A DNA stretch of 7,054 nt from an uncultured Bacteroidales bacterium (GCA_900321845.1 ONXT01000219.1:1-7054); one strand, 5' to 3'. Positions 1 to 6,749 are shown, counted from the first letter of the stretch. Made by a program: numbers and translations. Notes: generated by a model from the letters alone, not told the origin.

Positions 1-1140
1 CATCGCGTCGGTCATGATTTTTTCAACGATAGAGCGAAGTCCGCGGGCGCCCAACTTCAATTCCACTGCCTTCTGGACAATGTAGTCGATGGCTTCGTCG
101 GAAAATTTGAGGTTGATCCCATCCAACTCAAAGAGTTTTTCATACTGCTTGATCAGGGCGTTCTTGGGTTCCACAAGGATCTTCTTCAAGGCGGCAGTGT
201 CGAGGCTGTTCAAGTAGGTGATGACCGGGAAACGTCCGCAGAGTTCCGGAATCAGGCCGAACGTCTTGATATCCTGCGCAGAGACATATTGGAGCACATT
301 GTTTTTGTCGAACGCCTTGTTTTTGGAATTGAATCCGATGACGTTCGTGTTCATCCGCTCGGCGATGATTTTGTCGAGGCTGTTAAACGCGCCGGAAGCA
401 ATGAAGAGGATGTTCTGGGTATCCACCTCAATGAACTTCTGTTCCGGATGCTTTCTGCCACCTTCCGGTGGAACATTCACCTTGGCACCCTCGAGCAGCT
501 TCAGCAACGACTGTTGCACGCCCTCGCCAGAGACATCCCGCGTAATTGACGGATTGTCAGCGCCTTTGCGGGCGATTTTGTCGATTTCATCAATGAAGAC
601 GATGCCGCGTTCCGCTTTGGCTACATCGTAGTTGGCGGCCTGAAGCAAACGGGTGAGGATGCTTTCCACATCTTCGCCTACATAGCCGGCTTCAGTGAAA
701 ACGGTGGCGTCGGCAATACAGAAAGGAACATCCAACATCCTCGCTATCGTCTTGGCAATCAAAGTTTTACCTGTTCCTGTCTCCCCTATCATCATAATGT
801 TGGACTTCTCGATTTCCACATCATTGTCGTCCGTCTTCACATACATTATTCTTTTATAATGATTATAGACGGCAACGGAGATGACCTTCTTGGCCTCATC
901 TTGACCGATGACATACTGGTCGAGTTTTTTCTTGATTTCGCTGGGTTTCAGCAGGTCAACCTTGAAATTTCGTTTTTCCTCCTCCTTGTTGCGGGCACGG
1001 GTTTCGCACAGCATCTCATCGGCGATACGGATGCAGTTTTCGCAGATGGCGCCTGAGAGACCGTAAATCAGCGGATTGTCGGGGGTTTCCGGCCTTCCGC
1101 AGAAGCTGCAGAACATCGTGTTTTTAGGATGTTTCGCCAT
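1..1140 (-). CDS. clpX: ATP-dependent unfoldase subunit ClpX (C-terminus cut off by window edge)
   Basis: ClpX is the AAA+ unfoldase that recognises substrates, threads them through its pore and feeds them to the ClpP chamber in the cytoplasm. The visible 380 residues start at the ATG at 1140-1138 and stay open to base 1, so only about the last 30 residues are missing. An N-terminal zinc-binding domain has CSFC (11-14) and CENC (33-36). Walker A is GETGTGKT (119-126), pore-1 loop GYVG (152-155), Walker B IVFIDE (180-185), RKH loop 229-231, the ClpP-docking IGF tripeptide 268-270, arginine finger R303 in CGRFPV, and sensor-2 GARGLRS (364-370). All functional positions are present. The usual Pro or Ser after the first Gly of Walker A is Glu here, at a variable position. 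It starts 5 bp after the clpP stop, so it is very likely co-transcribed with clpP. Identification is secure. Confidence 0.97.
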   Translation of the reverse strand, partial: MAKHPKNTMFCSFCGRPETPDNPLIYGLSGAICENCIRIADEMLCETRARNKEEEKRNFKVDLLKPSEIKKKLDQYVIGQDEAKKVISVAVYNHYKRIMYVKTDDNDVEIEKSNIMMIGETGTGKTLIAKTIARMLDVPFCIADATVFTEAGYVGEDVESILTRLLQAANYDVAKAERGIVFIDEIDKIARKGADNPSITRDVSGEGVQQSLLKLLEGAKVNVPPEGGRKHPEQKFIEVDTQNILFIASGAFNSLDKIIAERMNTNVIGFNSKNKAFDKNNVLQYVSAQDIKTFGLIPELCGRFPVITYLNSLDTAALKKILVEPKNALIKQYEKLFELDGINLKFSDEAIDYIVQKAVELKLGARGLRSIVEKIMTDAM

Positions 1141-1145
1141 ATTCC

Positions 1146-1811
1146 CTATTTGTTTTTGCCCAACACTTCGTCAATCATTCCGTACTCCTTCGCCTCGTCG
1201 GCACGCATCCAATAGTTGCGGTCGCAGTCTTTCCAAACCTGGTCGTAATCCTTGCCTGAATGGTGGGAGATGATTTCATACAGCTCCTTTTTCAGCTTTT
1301 GGATTTCCTGTGCTTCGATTTCGATATCGGAAGCCTGGCCTTGTGCGCCACCGAGGGGCTGGTGGATCATGACGCGGGAATGCGGAAGGGCGAAACGCTT
1401 GCCGGCCGCACCTGCACACAACAGAACAGCGCCCATGGAGGCCGCCATGCCCGTGCAAATGGTGGAAACATCCGGATTGATGTACTGCATCGTGTCATAG
1501 ATGCCCAAACCCGCGTGGACATAGCCGCCTGGAGTGTTCAGGTAAATCTGGATGTCGCGTTCCGAATCCTGCGATTCAAGGAAAAGCAACTGGGCCTCGA
1601 TGATGTTGGCCACATCGTCGTCAATCGGCACGCCAAGGAAGATAATCCTGTCCTTCATCAGACGGGAGAAGACGTCCAACTGCGTGATGTTCATCGGTCT
1701 TTCCTCAATGATGTAGGGTGTCAGATAATCGTTGACGGCAGAGGTGTATTTATCCACATGCAGACTTGCAATACCGCGATGTTTGACGGCGTAATTTCTA
1801 AAATCGTTCAT
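1146..1811 (-). CDS. clpP: ATP-dependent Clp protease proteolytic subunit ClpP (Asn at catalytic Asp position)
   Basis: ClpP forms the barrel-shaped serine protease that works with ClpX. I start it at the ATG at 1811-1809, giving 221 residues beginning MNDFRNYAVKH. This matches the usual start of Bacteroidota ClpP, which has an N-terminal extension of about 30 residues before the conserved region. An in-frame ATG at 1868 would add 19 residues, but these come from a repetitive, low-complexity leader. The nucleophile is Ser125 in GMAASMGA and the catalytic His is His150 in RVMIHQP. Counting 49 residues on from the His, as in E. coli ClpP (His136 to Asp185, precursor numbering), lands on Asn199 in DRNYWM instead of Asp (codon AAC at 1217-1215). 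The gene lies 63 bp after tig with no promoter match between them, and 5 bp before clpX. The family is certain; the effect of Asn199 is unknown. Confidence 0.96.
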   Translation of the reverse strand: MNDFRNYAVKHRGIASLHVDKYTSAVNDYLTPYIIEERPMNITQLDVFSRLMKDRIIFLGVPIDDDVANIIEAQLLFLESQDSERDIQIYLNTPGGYVHAGLGIYDTMQYINPDVSTICTGMAASMGAVLLCAGAAGKRFALPHSRVMIHQPLGGAQGQASDIEIEAQEIQKLKKELYEIISHHSGKDYDQVWKDCDRNYWMRADEAKEYGMIDEVLGKNK

Positions 1812-1816
1812 ATTAA

Positions 1817-1853
1817 ATGGTTGAATGGTTGATTCGTTGAGTTGTTGAGTTTG
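1817..1853. repeat. Short tandem 8-mer repeats before clpP
   Basis: The plus strand has ATGGTTGA twice in tandem (1817-1832), then TTGAGTTG and TTGAGTTT in tandem (1837-1852), sharing the core GTTGA. They fill most of the 63 bp between tig and clpP, just upstream of the clpP start codon. The long reading of clpP would translate this stretch, which argues against that start. Confidence 0.5.
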
Positions 1854-1874
1854 TCTTGTGCCCTTCACTCGACG

Positions 1875-3383
1875 TTATTCAGCTTTGGGAGTGGCTTTCT
1901 TGGTTTTGGAAGCCGTCGTTTTAGCTGTGGTTTTCTTGGCCTTCGGTTTTTCCTCTTTTACCTCTTTCGTCTCCTTCGTCTCTTTCACTTCACCTTCAGT
2001 TGCGGCCTTTTTAGTGGAAGTCTTCTTGGCGGCAGTTTTTTTCGCTTTCGGAGCAGCCTCGCCTTCCGGCTTGATGTTGTAAATGATCTCGGTGAATTCC
2101 TTCATCGTCACCTTCTTCACGGTGGTCTTCATCTTGTTCAGGAGCACCTTGCCGATTTCATCGTCAAACAAGCGGTCATAGATGTTCTTTCTGGTCTCCT
2201 TATTTCTCAAAGTGTCTTCCACGAGTGCGTCGATTCTGTCGGAGACGGACTCGGCGTCGAAGTTTTGGAAATACATGTTAACCAATGAAGTGCGCACATA
2301 TTGCTTGATGTCGTCTTCCGAAATCTTGATGTCGTTTTCGGTAGCGAGCTTGTTCTCCAGCAGTTGCCAACGGAATGACTTTTCGTAATCGGCATACTTC
2401 TCATTCAGGGACTCCGCAGTCATATCTTTCTGGATGGTAAGGATGTATTTCTTCATGAATTCTTCCGGAATCTGAATGTCGAGATGATTCAGAAGACCGT
2501 CGATGGCATCGTTCATGAATTTGTTCTGGGCATTCGGAGCGTAGTTTTGCTCAATATGCAGAGCGGCATCCTTGCGCATATCCTCAACCGTCTTGATGCT
2601 TCCGTCGGGGAATGCCTTCTTAAAGAAGTCGTCGTTAATTTCAGCGGGTTCGAGGTGCCCGATGTAAGTGATGGTCAGTTCCAGCTCTTTAGGAGCGCTC
2701 TTGTCGAGCAGTGCGGCGGTAGTATGGAGGAATGCAGCCAGCGAGTTATCGTTGGTGAAGATGGTATTGACATCCACTTTTACCACGTCGTTGGCTTTCT
2801 TGCCCTTAAACAACTTCTGACCTTCGCTGTTCAGCTCTTCGAAATGGAAATTGCCGCTTTGAGCTTCCGGATAGGAAACGGTCACGAAATCATTCTCGCC
2901 GATGGCTTCCGGTGAGGAGTATTTGCCGTAGCGTTTCTGCAATTCGCTGATATAGTTGTCGATTTCGTTGTCATCGGCCACGATTTGGTAGCGGGTGAAC
3001 GACGGGACTTTGCCATAGTCAAGATCGAAAGGCTTTTGGGAGGCGATTTCGAAAGTAAAGTGGAATTTATCGGAATGTTCGAGGTCGAAGCTGGTTTGGT
3101 CGTTGACCGGAAGCGGTTCGCCAAGCACTTGGAGCTTGTTGTCGCTGATGAATTTCTGGATTTCATCGGAAACGATACGCTCAACCGTGTCAGCGATGAT
3201 GGATTTTTCATAATTACGCTTAATCAGCTGCATCGGAGCCTTACCGATACGGAAGCCCGGAACGGATACCGAGCGACGAACTTTTTTCAAGCCGTCCTCT
3301 ACTTTTTCTTGATAATCTTCGGGTAAGATCTCAATGCTTAAGATCTTAATCTGTTCGCCTTTGTTTTCGTTTTGAATGTTCAT
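1875..3383 (-). CDS. tig: Trigger factor (ribosome-associated chaperone) with Lys-rich C-terminal tail
   Basis: Trigger factor binds beside the ribosome exit tunnel and shields nascent chains. The ORF is 502 residues. The N-terminal ribosome-binding domain carries the signature loop GFRIGKAP (43-50). The middle region (about 130-245) sits where the FKBP-type PPIase domain belongs but lacks the recognisable FKBP pattern, so isomerase activity is doubtful. Helical C-terminal chaperone arms run from about 246 to 437. From 439 to the end there is a 64-residue tail of Lys, Ala, Thr and Glu (20 Lys, 10 Glu) with AKK and TKK repeats and a KETKETKEVKEEK stretch. This makes the protein longer than the roughly 430-450 residues usual in the family. 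The ATG at 3383 is preceded by an AT-rich leader with no Shine-Dalgarno and a good Bacteroidota -7 element. It is the first gene of the tig-clpP-clpX unit. Confidence 0.95.
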   Translation of the reverse strand: MNIQNENKGEQIKILSIEILPEDYQEKVEDGLKKVRRSVSVPGFRIGKAPMQLIKRNYEKSIIADTVERIVSDEIQKFISDNKLQVLGEPLPVNDQTSFDLEHSDKFHFTFEIASQKPFDLDYGKVPSFTRYQIVADDNEIDNYISELQKRYGKYSSPEAIGENDFVTVSYPEAQSGNFHFEELNSEGQKLFKGKKANDVVKVDVNTIFTNDNSLAAFLHTTAALLDKSAPKELELTITYIGHLEPAEINDDFFKKAFPDGSIKTVEDMRKDAALHIEQNYAPNAQNKFMNDAIDGLLNHLDIQIPEEFMKKYILTIQKDMTAESLNEKYADYEKSFRWQLLENKLATENDIKISEDDIKQYVRTSLVNMYFQNFDAESVSDRIDALVEDTLRNKETRKNIYDRLFDDEIGKVLLNKMKTTVKKVTMKEFTEIIYNIKPEGEAAPKAKKTAAKKTSTKKAATEGEVKETKETKEVKEEKPKAKKTTAKTTASKTKKATPKAE

Positions 3384-3393
3384 CTATTGTAAT

Positions 3394-3407
3394 TTTAAAC
3401 GTTTAAA
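3394..3407. repeat. 14-bp perfect palindrome in the tig leader
   Basis: TTTAAACGTTTAAA is its own reverse complement. It falls between the predicted transcription start and the tig ATG, ending 10 bases before the start codon. It could be a regulator-binding site or a small mRNA hairpin, or chance in an AT-rich leader. Confidence 0.45.
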
Positions 3408-3418
3408 TTTCAAGGGTG

Positions 3419-3426
3419 CAAAAGTA
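3419..3426 (-). promoter_or_regulatory. Promoter -7 element of tig-clpP-clpX
   Basis: On the minus strand this reads TACTTTTG followed by CACCC, a perfect match to the Bacteroidota -7 consensus TAnnTTTG. It lies 35 bases before the tig ATG, so the leader would be about 30 nt. No clear TTTG -33 element sits 19-21 bases upstream; the nearest TTG is 27 bases away. No comparable element was found before clpP or clpX. Confidence 0.65.
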
Positions 3427-3428
3427 CG

Positions 3429-3453
3429 AAAAAAATATGGATTGGTTAATCCA
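3429..3453 (-). terminator. Possible weak intrinsic terminator after the DUF5683 gene
   Basis: On the minus strand TGGATT-AACC-AATCCA forms a 6-bp stem with a 4-nt loop (3453-3438), followed by TA and a run of seven T. Its orientation suits termination of transcription coming from the par operon, about 110 bases after the DUF5683 stop. The stem is short and AT-rich, so it would be weak. It also lies directly upstream of the tig -7 element and could instead be an operator. Confidence 0.35.
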
Positions 3454-3559
3454 CAATTTCTATGGTTGTTAAATACAATTTGAAGGCGGAATTGTTCAAT
3501 GAGAAGGTAAAATTTCAGGGTGGATGCCGGATGATACCGCAAGTTTGTGCCATTCCACG

Positions 3560-4204
3560 CTATTTGAGGTGGAAGGCGAAGGTCAGTCCCATGCTCCCGG
3601 GCTGGCTGAAAGTGGAGGGCTGCAAGTAGGGAGCGAACTGCAAAGAGAGGTCATCGGAGATGTCGAAATAGAAGAGGTGCGCATCCACGGCGGCATCAAT
3701 CAGGTTCAACACATAGATGATGGCGGTCGCGGCCACAGCAATCTCCATATTGCGCTGGTAGTATTTCTTCATCGACAAGACACTCTCGTCGTCGTAGTTT
3801 GAGAGGGTGGGGTCAAGCAGGTCAAAATGCTCCTGCATCCGGTTGCGGTATTCTGTCCGATAGATGACCATCCTATGGGAAAAGCGGCAGATGAAATAGA
3901 CGGAGGCGCCGAATCCTGCGTAGATGATGGGGACTTTCCACCAACGCTTGTTGTATATCTGCCCGGCGCCGGGGAGCACCGCCGACAGTGCGACCGCGAC
4001 CTTCGGGTTGTGCTTCTTTTGCAGAATGGAATCGGTGGTGTGTACATTTTCAACCATCGGCTCCGCTCCTCCCCTTTTGTGTCCGTGGGTCTTCACAAAG
4101 GCGGAATCGCCAACCTGGGTAGCCCCGTCATCTTGCGCAAATCCCTCGCCGCACGCAAAGAATGCAGTGAGAAGCACGAGCACTACACAACGGAGATATT
4201 TCAT
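3560..4204 (-). CDS. DUF5683-family membrane protein
   Basis: I recognise the DUF5683 domain but not a defined biochemical function. The start at the ATG at 4204 gives 214 residues and a clean signal peptide (MKYLRCVVLVLLTAFFACGEGFAQ, probable cut after GFA at residue 23). An in-frame ATG at 4333 would overlap parB by over 100 bases and add an implausible Arg-rich leader. The conserved core is NPKVAVALSAVLPGAGQIYN (66-85) followed by KRWWKVPIIYAGFGASVYF, with hydrophobic segments at about 69-82 and 91-106. A further hydrophobic stretch lies at 154-168. It probably sits in the cell envelope. It begins 22 bp after the parB stop and is probably translated from the par transcript. DUF5683 genes after parAB are a familiar Bacteroidota arrangement, which hints at a link between segregation and the envelope, but this is inference. 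Confidence 0.85.
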   Translation of the reverse strand: MKYLRCVVLVLLTAFFACGEGFAQDDGATQVGDSAFVKTHGHKRGGAEPMVENVHTTDSILQKKHNPKVAVALSAVLPGAGQIYNKRWWKVPIIYAGFGASVYFICRFSHRMVIYRTEYRNRMQEHFDLLDPTLSNYDDESVLSMKKYYQRNMEIAVAATAIIYVLNLIDAAVDAHLFYFDISDDLSLQFAPYLQPSTFSQPGSMGLTFAFHLK

Positions 4205-4226
4205 AACAGATTGACTGATAACAACT

Positions 4227-5114
4227 TTACTTGGAAAGCAACGACATAAGGTGCGACAACTCCTCCTCAGATTTGAACGGAATCGTAATTTTGCCCTTTC
4301 CCGTGACATCCTTCGCAACAGCCACCCTTGCATTCAGTTTCTTGGAGAGATCCGACTTGAAACGGTTGATTTCGTCCGAGAGTTTCACATTGACTTTTTT
4401 CCTGGGTTTCACCTCGCCGGCAATTCTTTTGGCGAGAGCTTCCGTTTGGCGGACCGACAATCCGTTGAGCAGGATCTCGTTGAGCATCTTGTTCTGGACT
4501 TCGAAATCATCGAAGCCGACAATGCAGCGGGAGTGGGCCATAGAGATTTTATTGTCGCGCACCGCAATCTGCACCTCTTTCGACAGTTTCAAGAGTCTCA
4601 GATAGTTGACGATGGTCGTCTTGTTCTTTCCGACCTTGGCGCTGAGTTCGTCTTGCGAAAGGTTGCACTCGTCAAGCAGCCGCTTGTATGAGACGGCGAT
4701 TTCGATGGCGTTGAGGTCTTCTCGCTGGATGTTTTCCACGAGGGCCATTTGGATGGACATGACCTCATCGACCGAGCGCACGAAGGCGGGAATTTCGGTG
4801 AGGCCGGCGAGCTTGGAGGCGCGCCAGCGGCGTTCGCCAGAGATGATCTGATAGCGACCGTTAGCGATGGGGCGCACGGTGATAGGCTGGATGAGCCCGT
4901 AGGTTTTGATTGACTGAGCCAGTTCGTTCAGCGCGGTCTCGTCGAAATCCACTCGCGGCTGTCCCGGGTTCACCTCAATGGAGTCCACGCGAATCATAGT
5001 ATCGCTGCCCGATTTCACATTGACAGAGGAGTTGGGCGATATGACGGAATACTCGCCGCTCCCGAGCAGGGCGCCTATGCCCTTGCCCAAACGGCTGTTA
5101 GATTTACTGTCCAT
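4227..5114 (-). CDS. parB: Chromosome-partitioning protein ParB (CTPase/parS-binding)
   Basis: ParB loads on parS sites near the origin, spreads along DNA as a CTP-dependent clamp and stimulates ParA. The protein has 295 residues, a normal length. The N-terminal RLGKGIGALL (8-17) is the conserved ParA-activating peptide. The ParB/Srx CTP-binding domain follows with NPGQPR (49-54), GLIQPITVR (73-81), GERRWRAS (93-100) and ENIQRED (127-133). A helix-turn-helix region lies at about 152-178 (LSQDELSAKVGKNKTTI), and the C-terminus (about 235-295) fits the dimerisation domain. The start codon is one base after the parA stop, so translation is almost certainly coupled. No parS-like 16-mer palindrome was found in the window. 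Confidence 0.97.
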   Translation of the reverse strand: MDSKSNSRLGKGIGALLGSGEYSVISPNSSVNVKSGSDTMIRVDSIEVNPGQPRVDFDETALNELAQSIKTYGLIQPITVRPIANGRYQIISGERRWRASKLAGLTEIPAFVRSVDEVMSIQMALVENIQREDLNAIEIAVSYKRLLDECNLSQDELSAKVGKNKTTIVNYLRLLKLSKEVQIAVRDNKISMAHSRCIVGFDDFEVQNKMLNEILLNGLSVRQTEALAKRIAGEVKPRKKVNVKLSDEINRFKSDLSKKLNARVAVAKDVTGKGKITIPFKSEEELSHLMSLLSK

Positions 5115-5115
5115 A

Positions 5116-5913
5116 CTAATTTGCGTCGATTATGGGATTGTTGATGGTATAACCGTTTTGCGTCAGCACTTCCTTGGCGAGGTTGAGATAGTTGATGGTT
5201 CCGCGTGACTGGATATCGTAGGCCACGATGGGTTTCCCGTGGCTCGGAGCCTCGCTCAAACGGATGTTCCGTGCGATGATGGTATTGAAAACGATGCCTT
5301 TGCAGTGCTGCTGCACATCTTCAACAACGGCGTTGGCGAGTTTGAGACGGGAGTCGTACATCGTGAGCAGAATTCCCTCAATGGAGAGTGACGGGTTCAT
5401 GCTCGACTGGATGATACGGACGGTGTTGAGCAGTTTGCCAAGACCTTCCAGCGCATAATACTCGCATTGGACTGGGATGATGACGGAATCGGCCGCGACA
5501 AGGGCGTTGACCGTAAGGTAGCCCAATGACGGAGCGCAGTCGATGATGATGAACTCGTACTCGTTTTTCAACTCGGAGATGGCGTCGCGCATACGGAATT
5601 CGCGGCGGTCCATGCTCACCATTTCTATCTCCGCGCCAACGAGGTTGATGTTAGCGGGAAAGAGGCTGAGATTGGGGACATCCGTCTCCACGATGACATC
5701 TTTGGCGGAGGCGTTCCCGATCATGCAGTCGTAAATGCTGGTTTGAACTTCATTGGCGTCGAGGCCCACGCCGGAAGTGGCATTGGCCTGCGGGTCGGCA
5801 TCAATCAGCAGCGATTTATGCTCCAACACGGCAAGCGACGCCGCGAGGTTCACTGCGGTGGTGGTCTTGCCTACCCCTCCCTTCTGATTAACAACGGCAA
5901 TGATTTTTCCCAT
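5116..5913 (-). CDS. parA: Chromosome-partitioning ATPase ParA (Soj type)
   Basis: ParA is a deviant-Walker ATPase that dimerises with ATP on nonspecific DNA and moves ParB-parS complexes. The 265-residue size is typical of chromosomal ParA, with no N-terminal HTH domain as in many plasmid versions. The deviant Walker A motif KGGVGKTTT is at 11-19 with signature Lys11. The LLIDADPQANAT motif is at 35-46 and IIIDCAPSLG (Walker B) at 122-131. A late conserved motif runs from about 213 (ARNIRLSEAPSHGKPI). The ATG at 5913 overlaps the stop of the upstream PUR gene in a TAATG junction, and parB follows after 1 bp. Confidence 0.97.
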   Translation of the reverse strand: MGKIIAVVNQKGGVGKTTTAVNLAASLAVLEHKSLLIDADPQANATSGVGLDANEVQTSIYDCMIGNASAKDVIVETDVPNLSLFPANINLVGAEIEMVSMDRREFRMRDAISELKNEYEFIIIDCAPSLGYLTVNALVAADSVIIPVQCEYYALEGLGKLLNTVRIIQSSMNPSLSIEGILLTMYDSRLKLANAVVEDVQQHCKGIVFNTIIARNIRLSEAPSHGKPIVAYDIQSRGTINYLNLAKEVLTQNGYTINNPIIDAN

Positions 5914-6245
5914 TACGCATCCAGATCTTCAAAGGTTAGGTCAGCGGGATTTTCGGTGCGTTGTTCCGGAATGGCGAACAGCTCGTCGGCCGGCATCTCA
6001 CCCGTTTCGATGAAATTGAGCATGGCCTCGAGGGCGTTCTTGAATTTGTCGAAATCTTCCTTGTACAGGAACAATTTATGCTTCTCGTAGAAGAAGGTGC
6101 CGTTCTCGGCGTTGAATTTACGTTTGCTTTCCGTGATGGTCAGATACTTCTCATCACTCTTGGTTGCTTTTACATCAAAGAAGTAAGTTCTCTTTCCTGC
6201 CCTTACCGCTCTTGACAACACTTCGTTTTTTTCTAAATTTTCCAT
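5913..6245 (-). CDS. PUR-family nucleic-acid-binding protein (DUF3276)
   Basis: This 110-residue protein matches DUF3276, the bacterial PUR-alpha-like family also found in spirochaetes (Borrelia BpuR), which binds single-stranded DNA or RNA. One PUR repeat is visible. Its beta-sheet part is GKRTYFFDVKATKSDEKYL (17-35) followed by TITESKR. After it come FFYEKHKLFLYKEDFDKF (51-68) and the helix KNALEAMLNFIE (69-80). An acidic tail of about 30 residues follows. PUR proteins of this type act as dimers. The gene begins 30 bp after the TonB-domain gene and its stop codon shares a base with the parA start. I saw no promoter match in the short upstream gap, so it is probably read from upstream. The family is clear; its target nucleic acid is unknown. 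Confidence 0.88.
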   Translation of the reverse strand: MENLEKNEVLSRAVRAGKRTYFFDVKATKSDEKYLTITESKRKFNAENGTFFYEKHKLFLYKEDFDKFKNALEAMLNFIETGEMPADELFAIPEQRTENPADLTFEDLDA

Positions 6246-6275
6246 CTGATGTAATTTGATTAAATATGTATTAAA

Positions 6276-6749
6276 CTAATCCTCATCATCGCCATAGTAG
6301 GCGAAATGAATGGGAATTTGAGTTTTCATAGCGAAAGCCTCGCCGTTTTTCTTGGCCGGAGTCCAGTTCGGGAAGTTTTGGACCACGCGGACGGCCTCGT
6401 CATCCATCTCGGGATAGCCGGAAGAGGTGAACACGGAAACTTCCGAAATCTCACCATCGGAACCCACGACGAATTGAACCGTCGTCGTGCCCTCATACTC
6501 ACCGGATTTCAACGCTTCGGGATAGGTCACCGACGTATCCAAATATTCATAGAGTTCATCCATTCCGCCAGGGTATTCGGGAAAGCTCATCGTCATTCTG
6601 GTGGTGTCACCATTGGCAGACTTCTGCTTGAACACCATCTGCTTCTCATTGCAGTCCATAGTGGTCTCGTCCTGGGCGAAACATTGCAAAGTATTCATAC
6701 TCAAAGCCATACAGAACAAAATGGCAAGCATCAAACCTGTTTTTCTCAT
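6276..6749 (-). CDS. Secreted TonB C-terminal-domain protein
   Basis: The 157-residue protein starts with a signal sequence (MRKTGLMLAILFCMALSMNT), with a probable cut after CFA at residue 25. A TonB C-terminal fold follows: FPEYPGGMDELYEYL (56-70), VTYPEAL (74-80), GTTTVQFVVGSDGEISEVSV (87-106), DDEAVRVVQNFPNWTPAKKNG (116-136) and TQIPIHF (143-149). A classical TonB keeps an uncleaved N-terminal membrane anchor and a Pro-rich spacer across the periplasm; neither is evident here. The domain would therefore sit free in the periplasm, and energy transduction to an outer-membrane receptor is doubtful. Such small secreted TonB-domain proteins are common in Bacteroidota and mostly uncharacterised. 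It is the first gene of the unit that continues into the PUR and par genes. Confidence 0.85.
   Translation of the reverse strand: MRKTGLMLAILFCMALSMNTLQCFAQDETTMDCNEKQMVFKQKSANGDTTRMTMSFPEYPGGMDELYEYLDTSVTYPEALKSGEYEGTTTVQFVVGSDGEISEVSVFTSSGYPEMDDEAVRVVQNFPNWTPAKKNGEAFAMKTQIPIHFAYYGDDED

Noticed and set aside
1..1140. ClpX Walker A Glu (GETGTGKT) and CGRFPV as signs of inactivation
   Set aside because: The substituted positions are variable in the family, and all catalytic and docking residues are intact.
1260..1832. 190-codon open frame on the plus strand opposite clpP
   Set aside because: It is antisense to a well-conserved gene, shows no family features, and follows from codon bias of clpP.
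1812..1868. Longer clpP start at 1868 (19 extra residues)
   Set aside because: The extra residues derive from tandem repeats, and MNDFRNYAVKH matches the usual Bacteroidota ClpP N-terminus.
4205..4333. Longer DUF5683 start at 4333
   Set aside because: It would overlap parB by more than 100 bases and put an Arg-rich stretch before a clear signal peptide that begins at 4204.
5962..5980. TGTTC-9 nt-GAACA inverted repeat as a possible parS site
   Set aside because: The canonical parS is a 16-bp palindrome close to TGTTTCACGTGAAACA; here the arms are 5 bp, the spacing is wrong and the site lies within the PUR coding sequence.
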